Shown one piece after another: positions 1 through 8,230 of a stretch of 64,000 bases of DNA (position 1 is its first letter; each line of letters opens with the position of its first letter). The stretch is from Oceanobacillus arenosus (GTDB taxonomy: Bacteria; Bacillota; Bacilli; Bacillales; Amphibacillaceae): the NCBI RefSeq assembly GCF_003369575.1, contig NZ_PIOC01000004.1, positions 1 through 64,000 on the forward strand, in the 5' to 3' direction. Under the pieces are notes generated by a model. That model saw nothing but the letters and a program-made list of their open reading frames with translations, had not been told where the DNA came from and did not search any database. A program made the translations under genes and the position numbers.

Positions 1-276
1 AATCTCATTCTCCAACTCTTTTTCTTTTAGCTTCTTTTTTAATTCTATAATTTCTTTGCTTTCTTTGGCTTTTTTAGTTTGGCTGACGGAACGCGGATTC
101 ATTAATCCCTCTTTACCGTTTAAAAGATATGCGTTACGCCAATTATTAACAGTTTCTCGGTGCACACCAATCTCATCAGCTACTTGAGCCACACTTCGAT
201 GATTCTCTAAGATATCTTGAACCACTTTTAATTTAAAGTCGACACTTTTATGTGCCTTTCTATAATTTTTATCCAT
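1..276 (-). CDS. IS3-family transposase OrfA (helix-turn-helix), partial
   Basis: An open minus-strand frame runs from the ATG at 276 off the left edge of the window (92 codons seen). The first half is a helix-turn-helix: a KSVDFKLKVVQDIL helix, then VAQVADEIGVHRETVNNWRNAY, the signature of IS3-type OrfA proteins that bind the terminal repeats. It is followed by the usual GKEGLMNPRS linker and a charged ELKKKLKEKELENEI segment expected to form the OrfA leucine-zipper coiled coil. In IS3 elements OrfA is joined to the DDE catalytic OrfB by programmed frameshifting; OrfB would lie outside the window. The start fits a leader of about 70 bases inside the element. Intact as far as visible. Confidence 0.8.
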   Translation of the reverse strand, partial: MDKNYRKAHKSVDFKLKVVQDILENHRSVAQVADEIGVHRETVNNWRNAYLLNGKEGLMNPRSVSQTKKAKESKEIIELKKKLKEKELENEI

Positions 277-346
277 CAAATATTCCCCCTATAAAGTCCG
301 TTATGACGTGTTTTTATTATATCTTATTGTCCATTATAAGGGGGCT
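1..346 (-). mobile_element. End of an IS3-type insertion sequence (cut by window edge)
   Basis: The orfA-like transposase frame (1-276) is preceded, on the minus strand, by about 70 bases ending near 346 in CCCCCTTATAATGGAC, taken here as the terminal inverted repeat. Just inside it is an inverted counterpart (CCCCCTATAA at 285-294 against TTATAAGGGGG at 335-345). Only one end is in the window, so length, the other terminal repeat and target duplication cannot be checked. Assignment to the IS3 class rests on the OrfA-like protein and is an inference. Confidence 0.55.
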
Positions 347-349
347 AAT

Positions 350-639
350 CACTGTCACTTCCCGAGTTTTGTCGAAAATTGGCATAGAAGTCAGTATTGG
401 GGCAATTGGTTCTAGTACTGATTTTTTTCATTATATGCTAGAATTACGATTACAAGCGGAAGTCTTTTTTCCTTTAACCATATTAGGTATGGTTTCACAT
501 TTCACTGAATTTGGTCTAAAATGTAATGTGTCGTAAATAATCGATTGAGAATAAACAATTAGACGACAGCTTTAGTTGCACTTCGCTTATGCAGTGAGAA
601 AGCTACTATTCTTTCAAATCTGCTAAGAAAGGAGATTAT
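350..639. other. Intergenic, no convincing gene
   Basis: About 290 bases between the insertion sequence and the ATP-grasp gene. The left part (352-375) carries the CTGTCACTTCCCGAGTTTTGTC word that recurs near 35770 (inverted) and 47893, so it belongs to the dispersed repeat family B. An open plus-strand frame over this stretch has no ribosome binding site and no recognisable composition. Nothing else is seen. Confidence 0.5.
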
Positions 640-1869
640 ATGGAACAAGATACAAATTTATCAAAGCAAACATTTATACCCGTAATATTAGGTGCAAGTA
701 TTGGTGTATATAGTACTGCACGTTCTTTTCATGAGGCATATGGAGTGAAGACGCTCAGTGTTTCCCGACAGCTGATTGGTCCGATTAAACATTCCGCAAT
801 CATCGTTCCTGTGTTGGAGCCTAATATGGAGGAATCCGATGCATTACTTGCCTGCTTAAATAAAATTGCCCAGACCTATCCAGATACACCGAAGATAATC
901 ATCGGTAGTGATGATTGGCATGTGGAGATGGTCGTAGATTTAAGAGATAAGCTGAACGGAAACTGGATTGTCCCTTATACGGATAGAGAAAGCCTACATA
1001 CGGTCATTGATAAAGCTAAATTCTATGAACTATGTGATGGTTTAGACGTCGATTATCCAAAATATATCGCATTTGATGGTAATCATTCACTCGATCCTGA
1101 ATTACCATTTACATTTCCAGTAGTTATCAAGCCTACAAGTAGGGTATCCTATGAAAATTTAAAGTTCCCCGGTAAAAAGAAGGTATTCACTGCACATGAT
1201 CGACAAGAGCTTGACCAGATTATCACGCTAATAAGAAACGCTGGCTATCTTGATGAATTGATTGTTCAAGAATTCATTCCTGGTGATGACACAGCGATGC
1301 ATATTCTTACACTTTACATCGCGCAAGATGGAGAGGTGAAACTCGCTTCCTTTGGACAAACATTGCTTGAGGACCATACACCGGGTGGAATTGGCAATCC
1401 CGTTACAATCCGCACACTCCGTAATGACGAAGCCGTTGAACAAGCAACAAGGATTGTGAAGCAGGTTGGATATATTGGATTTGCGAATTTTGATTTAAAA
1501 TATGATTCGCGTGACGGAAAATATAAATTCTTTGAATTGAACCCACGTCTCGGTCGAAGTAATTATTATGTAACAACTGGAGGACATAATCCAGTTGAAT
1601 ATTATATAAAGGATTTCCTTGAAAATCAGCCCCTTTCCTATACCGTAGCAGAAAAGGAAATGATTTATACAATCCTTCCTAAGGGATTGCTTATGAAGCA
1701 TTTAAAGGATACGCAATTACGGGACCGAGTAAATACATTATATAAAGAAAAACGCGTAAAAAATCCAATGTTCTATTTTTCAGTTGAAAAAAACTTAAAA
1801 CGATTATTATATGTAATTGTATCAACCTTTAATTTCTATCGGAAATTTAAAAAGTATCCACCATTATAA
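640..1869 (+). CDS. ATP-grasp carboxylate-amine ligase (D-aspartate ligase-like)
   Basis: 409 aa. ATP-grasp enzymes activate a carboxylate as acyl-phosphate and join it to an amine. N-terminal Rossmann-like part (about 1-120, VILGASIGVYSTARSFHEAYG) is followed by the ATP-grasp fold: FPVVIKPTSR near 164-174 supplies the first ATP-binding lysine, LIVQEFIPGDD near 207-217 the hinge, and FFELNPRLGRSNYYVT near 306-321 the Mg-binding Glu/Asn pair. The overall plan resembles the D-aspartate ligase of enterococci, which makes the cell-wall cross-bridge substrate; the true substrate is not shown. The start at 640 has AAAGGAG at 628-634. It is monocistronic: an insertion sequence relic lies upstream and a strong bidirectional terminator (1984-2023) downstream. 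Family call is firm; substrate is uncertain. Confidence 0.75.
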   Translation: MEQDTNLSKQTFIPVILGASIGVYSTARSFHEAYGVKTLSVSRQLIGPIKHSAIIVPVLEPNMEESDALLACLNKIAQTYPDTPKIIIGSDDWHVEMVVDLRDKLNGNWIVPYTDRESLHTVIDKAKFYELCDGLDVDYPKYIAFDGNHSLDPELPFTFPVVIKPTSRVSYENLKFPGKKKVFTAHDRQELDQIITLIRNAGYLDELIVQEFIPGDDTAMHILTLYIAQDGEVKLASFGQTLLEDHTPGGIGNPVTIRTLRNDEAVEQATRIVKQVGYIGFANFDLKYDSRDGKYKFFELNPRLGRSNYYVTTGGHNPVEYYIKDFLENQPLSYTVAEKEMIYTILPKGLLMKHLKDTQLRDRVNTLYKEKRVKNPMFYFSVEKNLKRLLYVIVSTFNFYRKFKKYPPL

Positions 1870-1873
1870 TATC

Positions 1874-1940
1874 AAAAGCAGGAGCGCCCGTTTGAGCTGT
1901 GTACGGAGCGAGGGAAGTCTCGCTAGGCGCTGGACGTGGC
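1874..1940 (+). repeat. Dispersed intergenic repeat family A, copy 1
   Basis: Short copy containing GCGCCCGTTTGAGCTG, then GGAAGTCTCGCTAGG and GCTGGACGTGGC. The same words in the same order occur at 7228-7303 and 26126-26290, with a further fragment at 10791-10850. No open frame. Confidence 0.6.
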
Positions 1941-1983
1941 CTACCTTGTCATGAAAAATTTTATACTTTGCTATTCTAGAGAA

Positions 1984-2023
1984 AGAAAAGCATCGTCCAC
2001 TCATATCTGGACGATGCTTTTCT
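1984..2023. terminator. Bidirectional intrinsic terminator
   Basis: A perfect 16-bp stem (1984-1999 with 2008-2023, core AGCATCGTCCA/TGGACGATGCT) with an 8-base loop. A/T tracts at both ends allow it to serve both the ATP-grasp gene (+) and the lipoprotein gene (-). Confidence 0.85.
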
Positions 2024-2028
2024 AAAAT

Positions 2029-2733
2029 CTATATCAATGTTTCCACTTCAGCCTTTTCACGTAACGCTTCAACCTTTACTTGCAACTGTTCACTTTGCTT
2101 CTGACTATAGAGCACAGATTCGATTCTTTCCTCTAATTCCGCTAGCTCCCCCACTTTTTCATCCTGTTCTTTTAGCATGTCATAATACTCTTGGATTTCC
2201 TTATCTGTTACTTCAATGTCAAATTGATCTTCCATGTATTGAACGGTAATTAAATCATTTAATAATTGATCCCTAAATTCTTCCTCTGTCATTTGATACT
2301 GTTCTAGTAATTTATTATATTGTTCTTCACCAGTTTCTTCCTTAATTGCATCCAGTTCTTTTTGTGCTTCCTCTTCTGTAACAGAAATTTCCTTGTCAGC
2401 TGCATCCTGTCTGATCAACTCTTCATCGACTAGCAACGAGATTGTTTGTTTCTTAATCGCATCCAAGTCAGAAACGTCCTGTCCATATTGATATAGCATC
2501 GTCTTCACGCGGGTATACACTGAATTATATTGGTTACCGTTAATTTCCTTTCCGTTAACAGAAACCACTGGAGTATCTTCAACAATCCGTTCTTTATCTT
2601 CAAATGTTAGTTCCTTTTGCTGTTGTTCCGATGTTGCATCTTCTGGTGTATTTTTGTCAGCAGACTTATCACTACATGCTGCCATAAATAATGTGATACA
2701 TAGCATAAGCGCTAATGTAATAAATTTCTTCAT
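2029..2733 (-). CDS. SurA-N/PrsA-like lipoprotein without a PPIase domain
   Basis: 234 aa from the ATG at 2733, which places a lipoprotein signal (MKKFITLALMLCITLFMAAC) at the N-terminus with lipobox MAAC; AGAGGG lies 8 bases upstream. In-frame ATGs further out would put extra charged residues before the signal. The mature part has an acidic linker, then VVSVNGKEINGNQYN, typical of the start of the SurA N-terminal chaperone domain, followed by alternating acidic helices (residues about 90-190). The parvulin isomerase domain of PrsA is absent and the protein ends in a charged helix. Role inferred: a membrane-anchored folding helper outside the cell. No operon partner; terminator at 1984-2023. 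Confidence 0.75.
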   Translation of the reverse strand: MKKFITLALMLCITLFMAACSDKSADKNTPEDATSEQQQKELTFEDKERIVEDTPVVSVNGKEINGNQYNSVYTRVKTMLYQYGQDVSDLDAIKKQTISLLVDEELIRQDAADKEISVTEEEAQKELDAIKEETGEEQYNKLLEQYQMTEEEFRDQLLNDLITVQYMEDQFDIEVTDKEIQEYYDMLKEQDEKVGELAELEERIESVLYSQKQSEQLQVKVEALREKAEVETLI

Positions 2734-2854
2734 TAAAAATTTCCCTCTTTTCATCATTCTTCTCTTATTCAAACATAAATGAACACCACATTTCAAGTTT
2801 AGTATCGGAAAAGATGCTTCGGTGTATGTTACGCGAGCATATTTATATTAAGTC

Positions 2855-2920
2855 TTTGTCGAATATCAGTGGGTCGATTATCGATATCAGCAAAAATTCA
2901 ACTTATATCAGCATATTTTT
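2855..2920 (+). repeat. Dispersed repeat family B, copy 1 (ATATCAGC units)
   Basis: TTTGTCGAATATCAGTGGG followed by two more spaced units, GATATCAGC and TATATCAGC. The same arrangement recurs at 35580-35666 and 47891-47970. It lies between the two lipoprotein genes. Confidence 0.6.
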
Positions 2921-2936
2921 CTCTCGAAAGCAAAAA

Positions 2937-2968
2937 AATAACAGGCAACCTTAAGGCTACCTGTTAAT
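2937..2968 (-). terminator. Intrinsic terminator of the siderophore-binding protein gene
   Basis: AACAGGTAGCCTT / AAGGTTGCCTGTT inverted repeat around 2940-2967 just after the stop at 2977, followed on the minus strand by a T-rich tract. Confidence 0.7.
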
Positions 2969-2976
2969 CCACTATG

Positions 2977-3963
2977 TTAATTCAAGCTCTCATCAATATC
3001 CATAATCATCTGTGCCACTGAAACGACTCCACCACCAGACAGGTACCAGTATTCAGGATTCAGATAAACAATTTTGTCATTTTTAAATGCTTTTGTATTC
3101 TTAACTAATTCATTTTCAACAAGCTGTGATGCAGATGTTTCGCCACCAACAGCTGCTGCACGGTCAACAACATAGAGAATATCCGGATCTTGTTCTACAA
3201 CATATTCAAACGTAACGTTCATTCCATGTGTGGATGCTTCAATGTTCTCATCAGATTGTGCTACCCCAAGAACATCATGGATGATCCCAAATCGTGAATT
3301 CGCACCGTATGCACTTATCTTATCATCATTCGCTAAAATAATAAGCCCTTTTTCTCCAGAAGCTGTAGCTTTCTCATTTACAGTTGCAATTGATTCTTCG
3401 ATAGTTGCAATTTCTGCATCAATTTCTGCTTGTTTATCAAAAATTTCGCCGATTATAGCCATATTTTCTTTAAATGATTCCATGTACCTTGTATTATCTA
3501 CACCAAGGTTAATTGTTGGTGCAATTTTGCTAAGCTCATCATACATTTCTGCCTGACGACCAGAGATGATAATTAATCCAGGCTCAACTCCTGAAATTGC
3601 TTCAAGATCTGGTTCTTTAAGACTTCCGATATTTGTATATTCTTCACCTGCATACTTTTCTAAATAAGACGGTATTGTACCCGCTTGGGCAACACCTGCA
3701 ACGTCAATTCCTAGTTTATCAAGCGTATCTAAAATACCAAAGTCAAAAACAACAACATTTTCTGGATTTACTGGTACCGGTGTTTCACCAGACTCATGTT
3801 TCACTGTTATCGTACCTGACGCTTCCTCTGTATCTGAATTTTCTTCTGTATTTGGTGTTTCATTTCCTGTACTAGTATCTTGCTCGCCTTCCTCTTTAGC
3901 ACCACAGGCGGCAATAATAAATAGCAATAAAGCTGTTATAAGTAACAGTCCTAGTTTCTTCAT
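2977..3963 (-). CDS. yclQ: Siderophore ABC transporter substrate-binding lipoprotein (YclQ/FatB type)
   Basis: 328 aa from the ATG at 3963, with AAAGGGAG upstream. Lipoprotein signal MKKLGLLLITALLLFIIAAC, lipobox IAAC, then a long Thr/Glu-rich spacer typical of Bacillus lipoproteins. The rest is a periplasmic-binding-protein class III fold: VVVFDFGILDTLDKLGI, an EYTNIGSLKEPDLEAISGVEPGLIIISGRQ core, and an NDKIVYLNPEYWYLSGGG C-terminal lobe. This is the layout of YclQ, the petrobactin-binding protein of B. subtilis; ligand identity is inferred from gene order (permease, permease, ATPase, binding protein). It is separated from the ATPase gene by about 335 bases holding a hairpin and a MITE-like insertion, so it may also have its own transcript. 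Confidence 0.85.
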   Translation of the reverse strand: MKKLGLLLITALLLFIIAACGAKEEGEQDTSTGNETPNTEENSDTEEASGTITVKHESGETPVPVNPENVVVFDFGILDTLDKLGIDVAGVAQAGTIPSYLEKYAGEEYTNIGSLKEPDLEAISGVEPGLIIISGRQAEMYDELSKIAPTINLGVDNTRYMESFKENMAIIGEIFDKQAEIDAEIATIEESIATVNEKATASGEKGLIILANDDKISAYGANSRFGIIHDVLGVAQSDENIEASTHGMNVTFEYVVEQDPDILYVVDRAAAVGGETSASQLVENELVKNTKAFKNDKIVYLNPEYWYLSGGGVVSVAQMIMDIDESLN

Positions 3964-4083
3964 CTTTTTTCTCCCTTTTGAATGAAATTTATTATTAACA
4001 ATAACTATTAATGCATGAATACTTATGAATCGCTTGGAGAAAATCATTCCTTCACAGCAAATGAGCTGATATATTAAGAACGT

Positions 4084-4111
4084 ATACATGTCGAGCGCTC
4101 AAGACATGTAT
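4084..4111. repeat. Perfect inverted repeat (hairpin) between yclP and yclQ
   Basis: ATACATGTC (4084-4092) and GACATGTAT (4103-4111) flank the self-complementary core GAGCGCTC. It lies directly next to the MITE-like element. No T-tract, so a terminator is unlikely; it could be an RNA processing structure between permease/ATPase and binding-protein cistrons. Confidence 0.55.
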
Positions 4112-4235
4112 CCCTTATAAAGTCATAGTATGAGACAAATCCATTTACCTAATCTCAAAGATAAGGTATGATAAGAATTGAGGGTTCCTTTATAGTGGAT
4201 TGGTTCATTTTATGAGCTTCCATTATAAGGGGATT
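4111..4235. mobile_element. MITE-like element with IS-matching ends
   Basis: About 125 bases bounded by TCCCTTATAA at 4111-4120 and TTATAAGGGGA at 4225-4235. The right end, read on the minus strand, is CCCCTTATAATGGA, identical over 14 bases to the terminal sequence of the insertion sequence at 332-345. A 12-bp hairpin with G-U pairs (CCTTTATAGTGG with CCATTATAAGGG) sits in the right half. No coding capacity. No clear target duplication is seen. Confidence 0.45.
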
Positions 4236-4298
4236 TTTTCTTACTTTTAGGAAGTGAATACTCCCCTTCTATCCATTTTCTTCATCCATCAACCGTTA

Positions 4299-5054
4299 TT
4301 AGAAATAAACACAAATACGTTGATTATCAATTTCTTTGATTTCAATGTCCATGTCATAGATTTCCTTTAATACACATTTATCAATCACATCACATGTTCG
4401 ACCTTGTTTGACAATCTTGCCATCCTTTAGTGCAACAATGTTATCTGAATAGCAAGATGCGAAATTGATATCATGAATAACGATAACAATGGTTTTACCC
4501 ATTTCATCCACTAATTTTCGCAGTGTCTTCATAATGGATACGGAATGTCGCATATCTAAGTTATTTAGTGGTTCATCTAGTAGAATATATTCCGTATCCT
4601 GCGCCATAACCATCGCAATATGTGCTCGCTGACGCTGACCGCCACTTAGTTCATCTAAGTATTTATCTTGCATATCGCGCAGCTCCATATAATCAATTGC
4701 TTCCTCAATCTTAGCTACATCTTCCTTTGATAATCTTCCCTGAGAATATGGAAAACGGCCAAATGAAACTAGTTCACGAACCGTTAATTTTAAATTAATT
4801 TGATTTGATTGTTTTAGTATTGAAATTTTCTTAGCAAGTTCATTATTTTTTACACTAAGTATATCCTGTCCATCGATTGAAATTTCCCCTTGGTCTCTTA
4901 CAATTAGGCGACTAATCATAGAAATTAACGTACTTTTCCCAGCACCATTCGGCCCAATAAACGACGTGATTGTTCCTCTTTCAATTTCCAGAGAAACATC
5001 CTCAATAACAGGTTTACTTTGATATGATTTAAATACATTTTTTATATTTACCAT
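4299..5054 (-). CDS. yclP: Siderophore ABC transporter ATP-binding protein (YclP type)
   Basis: 251 aa FecE-family ATPase that powers siderophore uptake at the membrane. Walker A GPNGAGKST at about 33-41, Q-loop LKQSNQ, ABC signature LSGGQRQRAHIAMVMAQ near 136-152, Walker B YILLDEPLNNLD near 156-167 and the switch His in VIVIHDINFA. Full length for the family. The start overlaps the end of the upstream permease by 7 bases, indicating coupled translation in the yclNOPQ-like operon. Confidence 0.9.
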   Translation of the reverse strand: MVNIKNVFKSYQSKPVIEDVSLEIERGTITSFIGPNGAGKSTLISMISRLIVRDQGEISIDGQDILSVKNNELAKKISILKQSNQINLKLTVRELVSFGRFPYSQGRLSKEDVAKIEEAIDYMELRDMQDKYLDELSGGQRQRAHIAMVMAQDTEYILLDEPLNNLDMRHSVSIMKTLRKLVDEMGKTIVIVIHDINFASCYSDNIVALKDGKIVKQGRTCDVIDKCVLKEIYDMDIEIKEIDNQRICVYF

Positions 5055-5998
5055 GATTTATTCTCCTTTAATAAAAGAAATATAAAGTAAATTCCACCAA
5101 TAAGGTTAATAATAACACTTACCGTCGTACTGAACGTGAAAATCTTTTCCACGATAAATTGTCCACCAAGTAATGCGATTATACTTATTAAAACAGCAGC
5201 AAGTAATATATAGGCATGCCGATATGTCTTCATCAGTTCATATGCCAAATTTACAACGAGTAATCCTAAAAATGTAATTGGCCCAATTAATGCGGTTGAA
5301 ATGGAAATCAGTACTGCAACAATGATCAATAGCCGCTTGACGATTTTATCATATGGTACACCTAAATTAATTGCCTGATCCTTGCCCAACGCCATGACAT
5401 CTAAATATTTGTAATACGGGATAAAGAAAATCAGTGTAATTATAATTAAGATGATCGAGACACCGACAAGATCGGAATTCACATTATTAACACTCGCAAA
5501 CATCTTATCTTGCACAATCGAAAATTCATTAGGGTCGATCAAGACTTGCATAAACGATGCGAAGCTATTAAAAAACGTCCCTAGAATCATACCGATTAAT
5601 AATAAGAAGTAGATACTCTTATTCTCACCTTTAAATAAAAAATGATAAAGAATCAATGTAAACAATATCATTAATCCGACAGAAATAAGAAAGTTTGTAT
5701 TGCCACTCATCATCGCAAGTGTATGTGATCCAAACACAAAGACGATTACGGTTTGAATCAATAAATAAAGGGAATCAAGTCCTAATATACTCGGTGTTAA
5801 GATTCGGTTATTTGTAACCGTCATAAACACTGTTGTTGCAAAGGCGATTGCACCACCAGTTAAAATAATGGTAACTACCTTTGTAATTCTTCTAGGTAAT
5901 ATATAGCTAATGTTTCCACTTAGATCATAGAAGATGTATAACAATGCTAGTAGTAACGCAATACCAGCTAAAATGATTATTTTCTTCTTATATGCCAT
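5048..5998 (-). CDS. yclO: Siderophore ABC transporter permease (YclO type)
   Basis: 316 aa, FecCD/BtuC-type permease with eight or nine hydrophobic segments from KIIILAGIALLLALLYIFY to LIGGIYFIFLLLKE. The cytoplasmic EAA-like stretch is LGVPYDKIVKRLLIIVAVLIS (about 214-234), followed by the family hallmark ALIGPITFLGLLVVNLAYEL near 237-256, where the ATPase docks. It pairs with the neighbouring permease to form the heterodimeric channel. It overlaps that gene by 11 bases and the ATPase gene by 7. Confidence 0.88.
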   Translation of the reverse strand: MAYKKKIIILAGIALLLALLYIFYDLSGNISYILPRRITKVVTIILTGGAIAFATTVFMTVTNNRILTPSILGLDSLYLLIQTVIVFVFGSHTLAMMSGNTNFLISVGLMILFTLILYHFLFKGENKSIYFLLLIGMILGTFFNSFASFMQVLIDPNEFSIVQDKMFASVNNVNSDLVGVSIILIIITLIFFIPYYKYLDVMALGKDQAINLGVPYDKIVKRLLIIVAVLISISTALIGPITFLGLLVVNLAYELMKTYRHAYILLAAVLISIIALLGGQFIVEKIFTFSTTVSVIINLIGGIYFIFLLLKENKSW

Positions 5999-6941
5999 AC
6001 TTTCTTCTCCTTACTAATAGATAGATAAAGATTGCACTACCTATTACCCCAACGGTTAAACTGATTGGAATTTCATAAGGATAAATGATAATTCTGCCGA
6101 TAATATCGCAAACAAGTACAAATACTGCACCTAACAATGCTGTATGTATTAATGTTTTCTTCAAGTTATCACCTAAATAGATGGTTACAATATTCGGTAC
6201 GATTAACCCTAAGAATGGGATAACACCAACCGAAAGTATAACGGATGCTGTAACAAGTGCACTAATAATCAAGCCAATATTTACGACGCGTCGGTAATTT
6301 AATCCTAGATTTTTCGAGAAATCTTCACCCATACCCGCAATCGTAAACTTATTTGCATATAGATAGGCGATAATTAGAACCGGGATACTGACAAACATTA
6401 ATTCATAATTTCCACTCATGATCATTGAGAAGTCACCTTGCATAAAGGAAGACATATTCTGAATAAGATCATTCTGATATGCGATAAACGTAGAGATAGA
6501 AGTAATAATATTCCCAAACATTAATCCAACCAGTGGAATGAATACAGCATCCTTAAACTTTATCTTTTCTAATATCTTCATAAAGATAACCGTACCTATA
6601 AGTGCAAAGATAAATGAAACTGACATTTTTTGTAAGGGTGTAGCAGATGTAAAAATCATCAAAGAGATCAGTACTCCAAGTCTCGCTGCATCCATTGTTC
6701 CTGCAGTTGTTGGAGAAACGAAACGGTTTCTACTCAGCTGTTGCATAATTAAGCCAACAATACTCATACTCATTCCAGCAATGATGATGCTAATTAACCT
6801 TGGCAATCTACTAACCATTAAAATCTGTGTTTGTTCCTCTGTTAAGCTAAATAAATCGATTATCGTAACATCAGAAACCCCGATAAAAACAGATGCTACA
6901 GAAAGAACAATAAGTGTTAATACTAAATACCATATCTTCAT
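5988..6941 (-). CDS. yclN: Siderophore ABC transporter permease (YclN type)
   Basis: 317 aa FecCD permease, first gene of the operon. N-terminal helix MKIWYLVLTLIVLSVASVFIG, then RLPRLISIIIAGMSMSIVGLIMQQLSRNRFVSPTTAG (about 45-80), the conserved R-P-R and N-P/S-P signature of BtuC-type permeases, and VILSVGVIPFLGLIVPNIV near 236-254. It heterodimerises with the next permease. Upstream lie a TTGACG-N18-TACTAT promoter and a 17/19-match Fur box, so the operon should be iron-repressed. Confidence 0.88.
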   Translation of the reverse strand: MKIWYLVLTLIVLSVASVFIGVSDVTIIDLFSLTEEQTQILMVSRLPRLISIIIAGMSMSIVGLIMQQLSRNRFVSPTTAGTMDAARLGVLISLMIFTSATPLQKMSVSFIFALIGTVIFMKILEKIKFKDAVFIPLVGLMFGNIITSISTFIAYQNDLIQNMSSFMQGDFSMIMSGNYELMFVSIPVLIIAYLYANKFTIAGMGEDFSKNLGLNYRRVVNIGLIISALVTASVILSVGVIPFLGLIVPNIVTIYLGDNLKKTLIHTALLGAVFVLVCDIIGRIIIYPYEIPISLTVGVIGSAIFIYLLVRRRKYGI

Positions 6942-7073
6942 AGACTGCCCTTCTTTTCAAAAACCAATCCTGCCGATATATTGCGACATTATGATTAGTC
7001 TTACTCCATCCACTATATTTATTTATACGTATAATAAAGTAATAATAATTCTTATTTTTTAATGTGTCTAAAT

Positions 7074-7092
7074 AATAATGATATTCATTATC
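7074..7092. promoter_or_regulatory. Fur box upstream of the siderophore operon
   Basis: AATAATGATATTCATTATC matches the classical 19-bp Fur consensus GATAATGATAATCATTATC at 17 positions and is a near-perfect palindrome. It lies about 130 bases before yclN and just downstream of the predicted -10 box, a position from which iron-loaded Fur would block initiation. Confidence 0.85.
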
Positions 7093-7109
7093 AATTAGAT
7101 TTCTTATTT

Positions 7110-7139
7110 ATAGTATATCAGAAATCTAAGTATCGTCAA
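7110..7139 (-). promoter_or_regulatory. Predicted sigma-A promoter of the siderophore operon
   Basis: Minus-strand -35 TTGACG (7134-7139), 18-base spacer, -10 TACTAT (7110-7115). The Fur box follows within about 20 bases. Confidence 0.55.
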
Positions 7140-7227
7140 TACAAATAAGCGATTATAATCTATAATTTGATCCGCTTACAATACTTAGATTATAAACCAT
7201 GTTTCATATCTTTTAGGATTGGTATGC

Positions 7228-7303
7228 TCGTAATCGGTTGACATAGATTACAAAGAAGAGGAAAGTCTCGCTAGGAGCACGAGCACTGGAGTTGGACGTG
7301 GCT
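7228..7303 (+). repeat. Dispersed repeat family A, copy 2
   Basis: Contains CGTAATCGGTTGACATAGATTAC and, after a short gap, GGAAAGTCTCGCTAGGAGCA and GGAGTTGGACGTGGC, matching the right half of the long copy at 26126-26290. It occupies the space between the siderophore promoter and the next gene. Confidence 0.65.
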
Positions 7304-7341
7304 GTTTCAGCCATGAGTAATATTTTATATTTTCTTGGCAC

Positions 7342-7385
7342 TAAAAAAAACTAACCTGTTGCAATATATCACAACAAGTTAGTTT
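7342..7385 (-). terminator. Intrinsic terminator after the DsbA-family gene
   Basis: Stem AAACTAACCTGTTG (7348-7361) with CAACAAGTTAGTTT (7372-7385), one mismatch, followed on the minus strand by a run of eight T. Confidence 0.85.
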
Positions 7386-7393
7386 CCCTGTTC

Positions 7394-8116
7394 TTAAGAC
7401 TCTTTTACGTCGCAGCCCTCATCTGTACAATAAGAAGTCTCTGATTTCTTTGGGTTCAACGATTGCAATACTTGCACTTTATTTTCTTCTTCCCATACTT
7501 TTTCAAGTACTTCAGAGAATACCTCAGCAGGTTGTGCACCTGACACAGCATATTTTTCATTGAATACGAAGAATGGCACACCTTGCACACCGATTTGATG
7601 TGCTACCGTAATGTCATTCTCAACTGCCTTCGTATAATCATTTGATTGAAGAATTTCCGCTACTTCTTCTTTATCTAAGCCAACCTCAACAGCTAGTTCG
7701 ATTAATGTTTCATGATCACTCATTAATCTAGACTCTGTAAAGTAAGCATGCAAGAATCGCTCGGTTATTTCCTTACCCTTCCCTTGCTTCGCTGCATATT
7801 TTGCAACGCGGTGGGCATCAAACGTATTCGCATACTGCATTGTATCGAAATTATAGGTTAACCCTTCACCTGCCGCCTGCTGACCAACTTGGTTATTCAT
7901 CACCTTCACCTGTTCCAGTGGAATCCCTTTTAATTCGGAGAAAGTTTCATAAAAATCCTTCCCTGGAATATGTCTTGCCGTTGGGTCAAGCTGATAGCTT
8001 TTATATTCAACTTTTATGTCATCTCTATGTTCAAACTGTTTCATCGCATTTTCTAATCTGCGTTTTCCAATATAACAAAATGGACAAACAAAATCAGACC
8101 ATACTTCGATTTTCAT
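7394..8116 (-). CDS. FrnE-like DsbA-family dithiol oxidoreductase
   Basis: 240 aa thioredoxin-fold protein of the DsbA/FrnE type. The start MKIEVWSDFVCPFCYIGKRRLE carries the CPFC active site at residues 11-14, and the GVQGVPFFVFNEKYAVSGAQP stretch (about 172-192) supplies the cis-proline loop (GVP) and the SGAQ motif that marks the FrnE subgroup. A helical insert lies between them. No signal peptide, so it is cytosolic, where relatives act as disulfide reductases or isomerases in oxidative stress. The last residues carry an extra Cys pair (CTDEGCD), unusual for the family and possibly a metal or redox tail. Single gene with its own terminator. Confidence 0.85.
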   Translation of the reverse strand: MKIEVWSDFVCPFCYIGKRRLENAMKQFEHRDDIKVEYKSYQLDPTARHIPGKDFYETFSELKGIPLEQVKVMNNQVGQQAAGEGLTYNFDTMQYANTFDAHRVAKYAAKQGKGKEITERFLHAYFTESRLMSDHETLIELAVEVGLDKEEVAEILQSNDYTKAVENDITVAHQIGVQGVPFFVFNEKYAVSGAQPAEVFSEVLEKVWEEENKVQVLQSLNPKKSETSYCTDEGCDVKES

Positions 8117-8230
8117 ATGTCACACACTCCTTTTCTAAATGCTATTGTAGCACAGCAATTCTCTCGGTGAAAATTATGTGCTTACATCATTACTCTTGCG
8201 TTTATCATATGATACTATACGGTAATCATG

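Noticed and set aside
252-536. Open plus-strand frame of 94 codons opposite the transposase
   Set aside because: Overlaps the IS end, has no ribosome binding site and no family-like content; it is a by-product of the AT-rich sequence.
4181-4236. Hairpin CCTTTATAGTGG/CCATTATAAGGG as a terminator
   Set aside because: No T-tract in either direction; better explained as part of the MITE-like element.
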